Assembly: GCA_003427395.1 (NCBI GenBank)
Contig: BFEA01000164.1
Coordinates: forward strand, 1,906,323-1,942,696
Reading direction: 5' to 3'
From: Chara braunii
Lineage: Eukaryota; Streptophyta; Charophyceae; Charales; Characeae
Length of the DNA stretch: 36,374 nucleotides
Part shown: positions 29,006 to 36,374 of the stretch, one piece after another
Numbering within the stretch: position 1 is the first letter of the stretch
How the letters are laid out: the number at the start of each line of letters is the position of its first letter
Notes under the pieces: generated by a model
The model's database searches: none
What the model saw: the letters and a program-made list of their open reading frames with translations, nothing else
Told to the model about the DNA's origin: nothing
Position numbers and translations under genes: made by a program

Positions 29006-29269
29006 TTGGAAACCATGACAGATAGCGAGGTACTAGTGATGAAGTGCAGCGTCGTTAGAGACAGGAAAGAAGGATGGGAAGAAGAGGCGTACCAGGATAT
29101 GGAATTTTATAGGGGAATCCAGCGTCAACACGCAGTTCAGACGGTAGAAGAGGAAAACTATATTGAGTACGTAATTTACTTCTATGGGCACGACAACAAA
29201 TTGCACAGTACCAGTTCCTCACTAAAGAATGTGGAACGAGCCAGAGCAAGACTCGCACGAACTCTGTAG
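29006..29269 (+). CDS. Type II accessory ORF, 3' LTR copy
   Basis: 87 codons from ATG 29006 to TAG 29269, homologous to the ORF at 8913-9146 but with a different C-terminus. After HSTSSSLKN it reads VERARARLARTL, resembling the RERVSLARRIS tail of the pre-gag type II ORF. Features: MKCSVVRDRKEGWEEEAYQD, VEEENYIEYVIYFYGHD. It lies about 300 bases before the type I ORF on the same strand. Function unknown. Confidence 0.5.
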   Translation: METMTDSEVLVMKCSVVRDRKEGWEEEAYQDMEFYRGIQRQHAVQTVEEENYIEYVIYFYGHDNKLHSTSSSLKNVERARARLARTL

Positions 29270-29576
29270 TGCATGAATCACCCTCTTTAAGCTCTACCAG
29301 CGTATGAGCAGCAAGCACCTTCTAGTGCCTTTACTGTTCCATCTTGCAGTATGAGTGAATTTGCTATTGGGTGGTTTAAAATATCAGTGAACTTTCGGGT
29401 AATTTTCAGATAACACTCAGACAACTTTCAGGCAATTCTCAGCCAGCGTTCAAGTGGCAACTAAGGGCTTGTTCGTATGGTAACAATCGTCGTCCGTTCA
29501 GTGACAGTCAATTCAACCTGCAACAGACATTCATCAGTCAAAATCCAATTTCTTTACTTCTATCAAAAGTATCTAT

Positions 29577-30137
29577 TTGATTGAGCCCATGAGAGAAATC
29601 AACCCCGTTTCAGTCGAGCAGTCAGTCCTCGACAGTCTCAACCAGGTAGCCTCAAAGGAAAGTTCCCCATACAGTTATGTTAAGATTGACGGCTTCAAGC
29701 GCGAAGATCTGTCAATCTTCGTTGTTCTTACAAAATTTGCAGGAGGTACAATCAGGGACTTGCGGGTATATCTGAAGAAAGGGAATGAGATACATCCGTA
29801 CTTTGACGCAGTTTGGGTGGCAGCAGCTAAGTTCGTGCAATGGAAAGCCGAGAGACTCCAAGGGGCCTCGAAGCTGGTCTATCGCTTTGGCCCCAAGCTC
29901 TTTACAGACTACCCCAAACCTCCGGTCCCTTATCACCTTACAGATGGCTCTAGCTAGGGCGACCTGGTAGATCTGGCAAAGGGGTACGTTTCTCCTGCAA
30001 CGATCGATTATGAGGCAGTGACGGAGCCATCCGAGTTTCCACATCTCAGACGGGGAATCTTCTCGCAACCATATCTCCCTACACTATGGGAGGAGTTTTG
30101 TGCCATGGTTGACTTCCGCATCATGGGACTTGGATGA
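29577..30137 (+). pseudogene. Type I accessory ORF, 3' LTR copy (in-frame TAG)
   Basis: The frame runs from about 29577 (first ATG 29589) to TGA 30135-30137, broken only by TAG 29955-29957. It lacks the frameshift of the 5' LTR copy (this copy has FVQWKAERLQGASKLVYRFG there), so the two LTR copies are broken differently. Features: VSVEQSVLDSLNQVASKESS, FVVLTKFAGGTIRDLRVYL, PKPPVPYHLTDGSS. It shares the type I layout with 13431-13925. An intact ancestor of about 190 codons is implied; no function can be assigned. Confidence 0.6.
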
Positions 30138-30724
30138 AAGTGCTCTGAACTAGCAGGCTTGAGGTGGCTCTATATTCAGAGGCCACAGACTCAGAAAGTA
30201 CGGAGACTCGGCAAAAAGCATAAAAGACAGACAGCAAGATGAGAGATTGAGTATGAGACTTTGAGGGATGAGTGAGGGCTCTTGACTGGTGCTGGCCATG
30301 CTTCCTACATGTGTACTTTCTGAGATTATTATGAGTTCTCACTCTTCCCTCATTTAACCTTGCCATTGCTCGAGTTAGTCAGTCTTGCTTCTTGCATTGT
30401 TGTTTTGCTTGATGGCTGAACTCTTTGATGATCCTGTCACAGTTCTCAAAACTAGAAAACTCGCAAAATATGCATGTTTGACATTCTAGAATTTTATCAT
30501 CTGCATGAATCTCTGTTGTTCTGAATCAAATTAAAAGATTCATAAGACCGGGGATCGGCGAAGACCACAATTGAAGGGTCTCGCTCGAAGCCGGACGCAC
30601 ACAACAGGAAGGGATTTGCATTATTTAGTTCAGTTTATTTATTGCAAACCACATACAAAATTTTGCGTGACAGCCTATTGGCTTTCCGGTCGCCTGAAGT
30701 GGCTCGACTGGAAAAAGTGCGACA

Positions 30725-31249
30725 GCGTGTCAGCCGACACTTGATTGTCGAACGCGACCCTCGAGATTATCGAGGACCGCGTGATTATGGGTACTACATA
30801 GTATGCCATCGTTGCGACCGCTTCCGTAAGCTTGCATTGCTAGTAGATATGAGAAAGCCCTGCGTCGACTCGATTTTATACTAAGCCTTGCTCGCGACGC
30901 CTATCCGATTTCCGCGTTGGAAGGTTATGGGTTGGATACAAAAAGGGATAGGAATGTTGTCGTGTTGTTTGTTTTGTGTCGTTCGGTGTGTGTGTGTGTT
31001 GTGGTGTAACTCGTGGTGAGTGGGATGCGTCCTCGTCGACCGACGACGAGTCGCGCTTGGGACTTCAGCCCCCCAGTGCATTGGTTCGCGTGCGGGTTCG
31101 ATAGAGGCGTAAGACCGCGCGTACCCCCTATGCTATATCGAACGAGAATCGCCGTCGGCTGGTCTACCTCTGCAATTGCAACTGATTAGCTTTCGTACTG
31201 TGGACTAGTAGCTCGACGGGGATACGCCCAATGAAGGGAGGTGACAGCT
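30725..31249. other. DNA between the 3' LTR and the second element
   Basis: No domain was recognised. The first bases, gcgTGTCagcCGACA, repeat the LTR terminal motif, perhaps by chance. A GT-rich tract lies at 30960-31010. An open frame crossing from the LTR end to 30884 is unassigned. The chromovirus gag and protease, expected here, are not visible. Confidence 0.5.
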
Positions 31250-31342
31250 TCCACAGGTGGAGGTAAAGTTGTACCTTGGGTTGACCCTATCTTGTCGTAG
31301 GGGCTCGCGAGAGGTAGAGCTGGCGCACTCGGTCGGAGCGGC

Positions 31343-32113
31343 TTGCGGAAGCTCCATGTGTATCGTGACGAGGCAGACCAACTCATGCGTGACGCATCCG
31401 GGAGTGTCCCGCCCTGCGCGGGACTGATGCGCTCGACACCGGTTCTGTTTATCCTAAAGAAAGAGGGTGAACTGCAATTGTGCATTGATTCCCGGGGATT
31501 GAATGCTATCACGATTACGAATGTTGAACCGTTGTCGCAAATTGATGGTTTGTTAGATAGGGTGCAGGGATGTAAGTATTTCTCTAAGATTGATCTGAAG
31601 TCCGAGTACCACCAAATTGAGGTACAGCCGGAGGACCAGCACAAGACGGCCTTCAGGATTCGCTATGGACACTACGAGTTTGTAGTGATGCCTTTTGGAT
31701 TGACTAATGCCCCTGCAACATTCCAAAGATGCATGAATGACTTGTTTAAAGATTGGTTGGATAAATTTGTTGTTGTTTATTTAGATGATATTCTAATTTT
31801 TAGCAAGAGTGTGGAGGAGCATCAGACTCATCTGTGTCAGATCTTTGACTAAAATGTGTGAGTCTAACTTCAAGATCAACCCAAAGAAGTGTGAGTGGGC
31901 TAAACGCCAAGTCCTGTATTTGGGACACGTGGTAGATGGAGATGTAGTCAGACCGGAGGATGCAAAGATAGCAGCAATTCGTGACTGGCCAACCTCGCAC
32001 ACACTGACTGAGTTGCGATTGTTCTTAGGATTAGCCAACTACTACCAGAAGTTCGTTCGTAACTTCACTTCCATTGTTGCTTCCTTGTGCAGGCTTCTGC
32101 GGAAGGAAACCAT
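31343..32113 (+). pseudogene. pol: Chromovirus reverse transcriptase, frameshifted
   Basis: The first frame (to 31852) has TPVLFILKKEGELQLCIDSR, then YFSKIDLKSEYHQIEV (first Asp), FVVMPFGLTNAPATFQRCMN and VVVYLDDILIFSKS (DD). A frameshift near 31850 moves to FKINPKKCEWAKRQVLYLGH and LRLFLGLANYYQKFVRNF. These are canonical Ty3/gypsy RT motifs. The N-terminal fingers before 31420 are poorly conserved. A stop (TAG 32115-32117) follows. Confidence 0.88.
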
Positions 32114-32117
32114 TTAG

Positions 32118-32560
32118 AATTGGGACAAGAACTGTACATCGGCCTTCAAGAAGTTGAAGAAGTCCCTCATTGAGTACCCGGTCCTCTAAGTAGCAGATCC
32201 ATCCTTACGGTTTGTTGTAACTACCGATGCTAGCCAGTATGGCATTGGCGCTGTTCTCCAACAGAATGATGGGGAGGGGTACAAGCCCGTTGAGTTTATG
32301 TCTTGTAGGCTCCCTGGTGATAAGGTAGCAGCCTTGACTTATGAGCGTGAGCTCTTCGCCCTTCGACAGGCTCTGGACCATTGGCGGCATTACCTGCTAG
32401 GGCGACACTTTAATGTATATTCAGATCATGAGACTTTGCGTGGGTTGAAGACCCAAGCTGGGATGACTCCTAAGTTAGGTGGGTCGGGGAAATTTATCAG
32501 TTTGATTTTGAGTTGAAACCAGTCAAGGGTAAGTACAACGTCGTCGCTGATGCATCGAGC
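32118..32560 (+). pseudogene. pol: Chromovirus RNase H, stops and a frameshift
   Basis: FVVTTDASQYGIGAVLQQ (first Asp), LTYERELFALRQALDHWRHY (Glu), YSDHETLRGLKTQ (Asp) and, after a frameshift near 32500, GKYNVVADASSR (usually ADALSR). A TAA lies near 32187 just before the domain. It is clearly RNase H by motif order and is inactive as written. Confidence 0.85.
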
Positions 32561-33750
32561 AGATGTGCAGATTTCTTTGGTGCAATTGTGGCTTACCTAG
32601 ATGCTGGCGCAGATCTGCAGCAAAAGATCAAGGCTGCATATGTTGACGACCCCGTGTATAGTACGTTGATAAAGAAGGTGCAGGCCACACCTCAAGAAGT
32701 GCCCGACTTCGGAATGGCCGATGGGTTGCTGTTTGAGAAGACTGATCTGCATGATAGGCTTTGCATACCATGTAGTGAAGAGGTACGCAGTCTGATCCTA
32801 GGGGAATGCCACAATATTGAAGGCCACTTTGGTTGGCAGAAAACCTATGCTACCCTAAGATCCTACACGTGGCCAGGCATGAAGCATGATTGCATCACCT
32901 ACATCCAAGGCCGCCAAGTCTGTCAGAGGAACAAGAGTTCCACGCAGCCTCCCCTTGGACTGTTGAAGCCCCTGCCTATTCCATCCGGCCCCGGTGAATC
33001 TGTATCTATCATGGTCATAGTTGACAGGTTTAGTAAGTTTGCCGTTTTTGTACCACAACCTGCTGAACAAAGTCATATCTGGTCATCAAAGAGTTCTTTA
33101 ATCATTGGGTCAAGGATAACAGTCACCCGTTGAGCATAGTGAGTGACCGAGATACCCGGTTTACAGGGGAACAATGGCAGCAGTTAATGAAGGTCTACGA
33201 ATCTAAGTTAGCTATGTCATGTGGACGCCACCCTGAGACAAATGGCCAGACTGAGCAGATGAACAAGGGCCTACAGCAAGTACTGCGTATGTGTATAAGA
33301 CCAGACCAGGTAGATTGGGATGAACATCTTCCCAAAGTAGCTAGTGCATATAATAACTCGGTTCACCTAGCTACCTCACGGACCCCGAATGAGCTGCATA
33401 GAGGCTGGAGTCCCCGACGTCCCATAGACTGTATGAATCCGAATCAGATCCAAACACGTGAGTTTGCCATTCAGTATGAGAAGGACGTGCAACATGTGGA
33501 TGAGAACATCGGGAAGGCCCAGCATCAGACGATGCAACAGGCGAACAAGCACCGCCGTGCGTCACTAGTTGCGATAGGTGATCTTGTCTGGGTCAAGTCT
33601 AAGGAGTTTATTCGTGAGGAAGGGATTTCGCAGAATTTGCTACCTGCCTACAGAAGGCCGTGGCAAGTGCTAGTTGTCAAAGGTGACGCAGATGGACTGT
33701 CATACACCATCGAGATTCCACCCCATCTGCACACCTTTTCACGCTTCTAA
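32561..33750 (+). pseudogene. pol: Chromovirus integrase with deletion of the first catalytic Asp region
   Basis: The zinc region has CHNIEGHFGWQKTYATLR and YIQGRQVCQRNK, where the first Cys of the CxxC pair is replaced. The core jumps from PIPSGPGESVSI to MVIVDRFSKFAVFVP, so the segment with the first catalytic Asp (DFI-type) is missing. A frame change at about 33125 is followed by IVSDRDTRFTGEQW (second Asp) and ETNGQTEQMNKGLQQVLR (Glu). LVWVKSKEF and a GPF/Y-like end follow. Confidence 0.85.
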
Positions 33751-34023
33751 GCTCCTTCCCTGTGCGACTGAGGATGCATTCCCCTCACACGGATCTATGA
33801 TTCCACCTTATATGGACGGAAGATATGATGTAGAGAAGATTGTAGAGAATACCTTCCGTACAGGTCGTAGAGGGAGACCGCAGAGACAATACAAGGTCAG
33901 GTTTGCTTATCAGGACCCCAACGAAGAGCGCTGGTTCACCGGGGATGAGTTAGTTCAGACAGCCCCTCATATCGTGTCATATTATGAGCCGGCATGCCGA
34001 GGATTGAACATCTGTGACTGTTG
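33740..34023 (+). pseudogene. pol: Chromovirus integrase C-terminus with chromodomain
   Basis: After a frameshift near 33740 the frame reads FHASKLLPCATED, then a chromodomain-like module: YDVEKIVENTFRTGRRG, RQYKVRFAYQDPNEERWF, then DELVQTAPHIVSYYE. Chromodomains in this position define chromoviruses and are thought to guide integration to marked chromatin. TGA at 34021-34023 ends the frame. Confidence 0.8.
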
Positions 34024-34064
34024 AAGTTCTGATTTTTTTCGGAGGACCTCGAAATTAGGACAGC

Positions 34065-34067
<3 letters not shown>

Positions 34068-34130
<63 letters not shown>
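34068..34130. repeat. (GA)n microsatellite
   Basis: Uninterrupted GA repeat between the target-site duplication and the U6 segment. Confidence 0.97.
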
Positions 34131-34134
<4 letters not shown>

Positions 34135-34135
34135 T

Positions 34136-34198
34136 GTCCTTCGAGACATCCGTTAAAATTGGAATGATACAGAGAAGATAAGCATGGCCCCTGCGCAA
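34136..34198 (+). pseudogene. U6 snRNA pseudogene, 3'-truncated
   Basis: 63 bases match the 5' two thirds of plant U6, including the near-intact ACAGAGA-box context (GATACAGAGAAGAT) and GCATGGCCCCTGCGCAA. The 5' stem-loop is plant-type (GTCC-TTCG-..GAC). A few substitutions are present (GGAATGATAC, AAGATAAGC). It stops after GCGCAA, where an A-rich tail begins, so the catalytic 3' part is absent. No upstream snRNA promoter (USE/TATA) is evident. Not a functional U6 gene. Confidence 0.92.
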
Positions 34199-34246
34199 AA
34201 TTTAAATTAAAAAAAAAAAAAAGAAAAAAAAAAAGGACAGCAGGAG

Positions 34247-35346
34247 GGAATGGATTCACGCTGTAAGCTTTCCCAGTCCCGGTTCTAGGGCCCCTAATTA
34301 CCACAGTCCAGGCCCCACTAGTTTACAGTCTTAGGGCCTGTTGGATCAGACCCCGTAGGTCGGTAGGCTACAGTACCGTACAGTACCCGTAGGAGCACGT
34401 CAAGTCCCCAAAGTAAAATTTTGCAGCAGCCTCACAAGAAAGTCGAGAAATTTCCCAGAAATAGCAATTGGCAAGGCAGAAGCTGAAGGAGGCCAGTACC
34501 GATTGAAGCAGGCACGAAACAGTCCACTACAAGTATATATCTTGGACTATAGTGCCGGAGGCAGTCAGTTGTTCCTTTCGCAAATTTGCGGAAGCGCCGC
34601 AGGGAGCTTGTGCAGACTAGTGACCTGAACGAAGAAGAACGCTGAAGGGAGGAAGAAGACCAGCACCGTGGCTGCAACAGACCACCATAGCCAGGAGGGA
34701 GGAGAAAGTGTTTGGCGGCCGTAACCGCCCGTTTGCAGTGAGACACACCACAGAGGCGTTCAGGGTAGATCTGGGACATTGTAGAGAGAGGAACAGTGAG
34801 CAAGGAACAGTGCAAGTGAAAGAGAGAGAGAAGTAGAGTATAGAGAGAGAGTGAGTGAGAGAGAGAAAAGGAGGAGGAGGAGGGAGTCAGGTACATACCT
34901 GAGGAGTGTTGCAGCGGTTGAAACCGCTTATTCTCAAACTTTTTCAAGCGTATATTATTGTGCTTTGAGTGGAACTTCGAATTTGCACTGTTCATGGACA
35001 CCGCTCAAGCTTATGTGAATGTCCTATTGCATGTTGTATTTTGAGTTGAACCTTGAGAGGTTCATTGCAAGAGTGGGGGCATCTTTTATCATATTTTTCC
35101 ATGTTTTTACGCTTGTAAACCTCTTCTTTCTTGTATTGCCAGTTGGATGGTTGTGTTTTCTTCTACTCACTTTAGAACTTTCTTAATTCATCTGATGGCA
35201 ACTGCTAACGGATTCTGTTGAGAAAGGCAACGAGTCCGTATGCCCCTTGGTCTGCATCATTCATCGTCGTGGAAGTTGTTCGGAGTTCAATACTGTGGCT
35301 GCTATTAATTATTGATCTTATGATTTAATGCGGTGTTTTCCTGTTC
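34247..35346. other. Unassigned DNA
   Basis: No recognised gene. It contains a GA-rich stretch near 34820-34885 and a 7-bp hairpin AGCGGTT-ga-AACCGCT (about 34914-34929). A minus-strand open frame (34432-35001) owes its serine-rich part to the GA tract and is not supported. Confidence 0.5.
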
Positions 35347-35362
35347 ATGTATCTACTTGCAG

Positions 35363-35481
35363 ACCCTGCAATGCAAACTGAATTCACTGTGATTCAATCA
35401 CAAGGAGTTGCCTCCTTTGAGTGTAATTGTAAGCAGCAAGATGATGAGTCGTTTCAATCAACAAGCTACCATTCTTATGGT
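35363..35481 (+). CDS. Possible internal exon
   Basis: Preceded by CTACTTGCAG and followed by GTAAGT, both good plant splice signals, with one open frame between (PAMQTEFTVIQSQGVASFEC, then CKQQDDESFQ). No domain was recognised and no partner exons were identified, so this is weak. Confidence 0.22.
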
Positions 35482-35682
35482 GTAAGTGATCACTGTCTGC
35501 AGTCAATTTGCCAGATTTTTGTCGAGACTTCAGATTGTGTAAAAGAAAAACGGACAACTGTTGGTCATTAAACGACCACCACCTTTCCCAGGCAATGCCG
35601 AGAACTGAAAATGTAACATTCCAAAGACTTCTGATGAGCAGTGCTACTGGAGCAAAATGGCTGACAGCACCAGCCAAAAGGG

Positions 35683-35704
35683 AAAAAAAAAAAAAAAAAA
35701 AAAA
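35683..35704. repeat. Poly(A) run
   Basis: About 22 consecutive A. It may be the tail of a retroposed copy (no target duplication found) or simple sequence. Confidence 0.9.
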
Positions 35705-35849
35705 GATACACTGGTGTTTCAGCAAAGCTTGGTGCGCTGGGTGAATCCGCTTCGGCAAAGAGGCTCAGAAGTTTAATCCTGAAATGATACAGTAGAAGAT
35801 GAGCTTGAGTGTTGTTCGAGGGAAAATCCAACCAGCCTACAGCTCATAA

Positions 35850-36142
35850 ACTTTGTCTGAAATTCAAATAAGGCCGACAGCATACTCAGGTTGCTACCAC
35901 ATGTCCCTGATTCATTTTGGCCATGTGTCAATACGCCCTCATCACCCCCCCCCCCCCTTCCCAAACAAACTCCATCCTTTGACTACATCAGTTTCCACCA
36001 TCCCACTAGCTAACTGAGTGACTAGCATCTCCGGAAATACCAACACTCACGTGCTAGGAGTATGTACATTGGGTCATAGAGGATCAGCAAAATGAAAAGG
36101 TTCTGAGTATGCTGTCGGCTTTGTTTGGATTTCAGACAAAGT
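35850..36142. repeat. 40-bp inverted repeat pair, MITE-like span
   Basis: Arms 35850-35889 and 36103-36142 are reverse complements with three mismatches. The right arm is flanked by a direct repeat (TGCTAGGAGT...TCAGCAAAAT at about 36052-36092; similar at 36150-36193). It could be a 293-bp non-autonomous element, but no TIR-edge duplication was identified. The inside contains a poly-C run (35945-35957). Confidence 0.65.
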
Positions 36143-36304
36143 GTATCTATGCACTAGGAGTCCATACGTCAGGTCACAGAGGGTCAGCAAAATCCTGCTT
36201 CAAACTTTCTGCCTGCATCGCACTCAAGATCCTTGTCAAGCCAGCAAGAAAGAACTCATTTACAACTCAAAATGATGCACACAGGTTTCTAGAGCTTTGC
36301 GGCC

Positions 36305-36334
36305 ATGGCCGCCGCCGCCAACAACAAGAAGCCG
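36305..36334 (+). CDS. Possible first exon of a host gene (MAAAANNKKP)
   Basis: ATG in a strong context (GCGGCCATGGCC) opens ten codons, MAAAANNKKP, ending in CCG followed by GTACGT, a good splice donor, then a CT-rich intron start. The Ala-rich plus Lys start is common for small nuclear-encoded proteins. The gene would continue beyond the window, so no function can be given. Confidence 0.4.
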
Positions 36335-36338
36335 GTAC

Positions 36339-36339
<1 letters not shown>

Positions 36340-36370
<31 letters not shown>
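36340..36370. repeat. (CT)n microsatellite
   Basis: CT repeat running to the right edge, just inside the presumed intron. Confidence 0.95.
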
Positions 36371-36371
<1 letters not shown>

Positions 36372-36374
36372 CCC

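Larger units (their letters stand above)
26612..30165 (-). repeat. Invertible LTR segment B, 3' LTR orientation
   Basis: Reverse complement of 7993-11519. The left junction reads ctgatt-ctaagc-ttctcgaggg; the ctaagc filler copies a ctaagct found about 15 bases earlier in segment A. The right junction reads aggcttgaggt-ggctc-tatattcag. In this orientation the type II and type I ORFs are co-directional with gag-pol. Confidence 0.9.
5045..30724 (+). mobile_element. Giant Ty3/gypsy LTR retrotransposon (about 25.7 kb), decayed
   Basis: Two long near-identical sequences flank an 11.4 kb internal region with a PBS at its left end and gag-PR-RT-RH-IN inside, which is the Ty3/gypsy order. The right LTR starts TGTCGG and both end GTGCGACA, giving a 5-bp inverted terminus typical of LTRs; the left copy starts CGTCGG. 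Sequence diverges abruptly after CGACA in both copies (PBS on one side, flanking DNA on the other), which fixes the LTR end. LTRs over 7 kb are exceptional, and the extra ORFs before gag recall the extra 5' ORF of Ogre elements. RT and IN look more like a fungal-type Ty3/gypsy group than common plant ones (inference from memory of motifs). Stops and frameshifts make it non-autonomous now. Confidence 0.9.
23630..30724 (+). repeat. 3' LTR (7.1 kb), order A-B(inverted)-D
   Basis: Starts TGTCGG and ends GCGACA. A 23630-26605, filler ctaagc 26606-26611, inverted B 26612-30165, then ggctc, then D 30171-30724. D keeps about 26 bases (near 30336-30361) missing from the 5' copy. The sequence after 30724 (gcgtg...) shares nothing with the PBS side, which fixes the boundary. 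Confidence 0.9.
31250..34023 (+). mobile_element. Chromovirus (Ty3/gypsy) pol remnant, gag and protease missing
   Basis: Partial RT, RNase H, integrase and chromodomain in order, with several frameshifts, stops and an integrase deletion. No LTR, PBS or PPT was recognised at either end. It is a different lineage from the large element: YLDD-type RT and a C-terminal chromodomain. An old, truncated copy. Confidence 0.85.
34057..34246 (+). mobile_element. U6 retropseudogene insertion with 13-bp target-site duplication
   Basis: AGGACAGCAGGAG occurs at 34057-34069 and 34234-34246. Between them lie a (GA)n tract, a U6-derived segment and an A-rich tail (34199-34233). Duplicated target plus A-tail indicates LINE-type retrotransposition. 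The (GA)n tract between the left duplication and the U6 5' end probably expanded from the GGAGAG of the target. Confidence 0.85.

Noticed and set aside
31090-31110. tRNA-like TTCGA box (gcgggttcgatag)
   Set aside because: No matching acceptor, D or anticodon arms around it.
34136-34198. Functional U6 snRNA gene
   Set aside because: 3' third missing, A-rich tail present, no upstream promoter elements, flanked by a target-site duplication.
33936-34304. Minus-strand ORF with Ser-Leu repeats
   Set aside because: Produced by the (GA)n tract and the U6 pseudogene tail.

Overview
The window looks like repeat-rich nuclear DNA of a green plant-lineage (streptophyte) eukaryote. Three things point that way: Ty3/gypsy retrotransposons, a primer-binding site matching the 3' end of plant tRNA-Asp, and a U6 snRNA fragment with the plant-type 5' stem (GTCC..TTCG..GACATCCG). 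A charophyte or bryophyte-grade genome is only a guess. I see no intact conventional host gene; a candidate first exon lies at the extreme right end.

Layout. 1-5044: a (GA)n tract, unassigned DNA, seven dispersed hairpin repeats with a constant loop and co-varying arms (1945-2550), then AT-rich tandem and inverted repeats (2808-3957). 5045-30724: one very large (about 25.7 kb) Ty3/gypsy element. Its LTRs are about 7.1-7.2 kb (5045-12271 and 23630-30724), with TGTCG...CGACA ends (first base C in the left copy). A tRNA-Asp-type PBS sits 4 bases after the left LTR. The LTRs are built A-B-C-D on the left and A-B(inverted)-D on the right, so a 3.5 kb inner segment is inverted in one LTR relative to the other. 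30725-34023: remains of a second element, a chromodomain-bearing Ty3/gypsy (chromovirus), lacking gag and protease and heavily broken. 34057-34246: a U6-derived retropseudogene with a 13-bp target-site duplication. 34247-36374: unassigned DNA with a 40-bp inverted-repeat pair, a possible internal exon and a possible first exon with a GTACGT donor.

The large element reads PBS - six small ORFs - gag (zinc knuckle) - spacer - protease - RT - RNase H - integrase with a GPF/Y-like module - long structured 3' region with an antisense ORF - 3' LTR. The most unusual part is the small ORFs between PBS and gag (12730-14997). By eye they form two paralogous families: type I (four copies) and type II (two copies), packed almost operon-like with a 4-nt ATGA overlap and 2-3 nt gaps. 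Members of both families also lie inside the LTRs, in the invertible B segment, where they are antisense to gag-pol in the 5' LTR and sense in the 3' LTR. I recognise no known function for either family. The pol reading frame has isolated stops, frameshifts and a lost integrase aspartate, so this copy is decayed.
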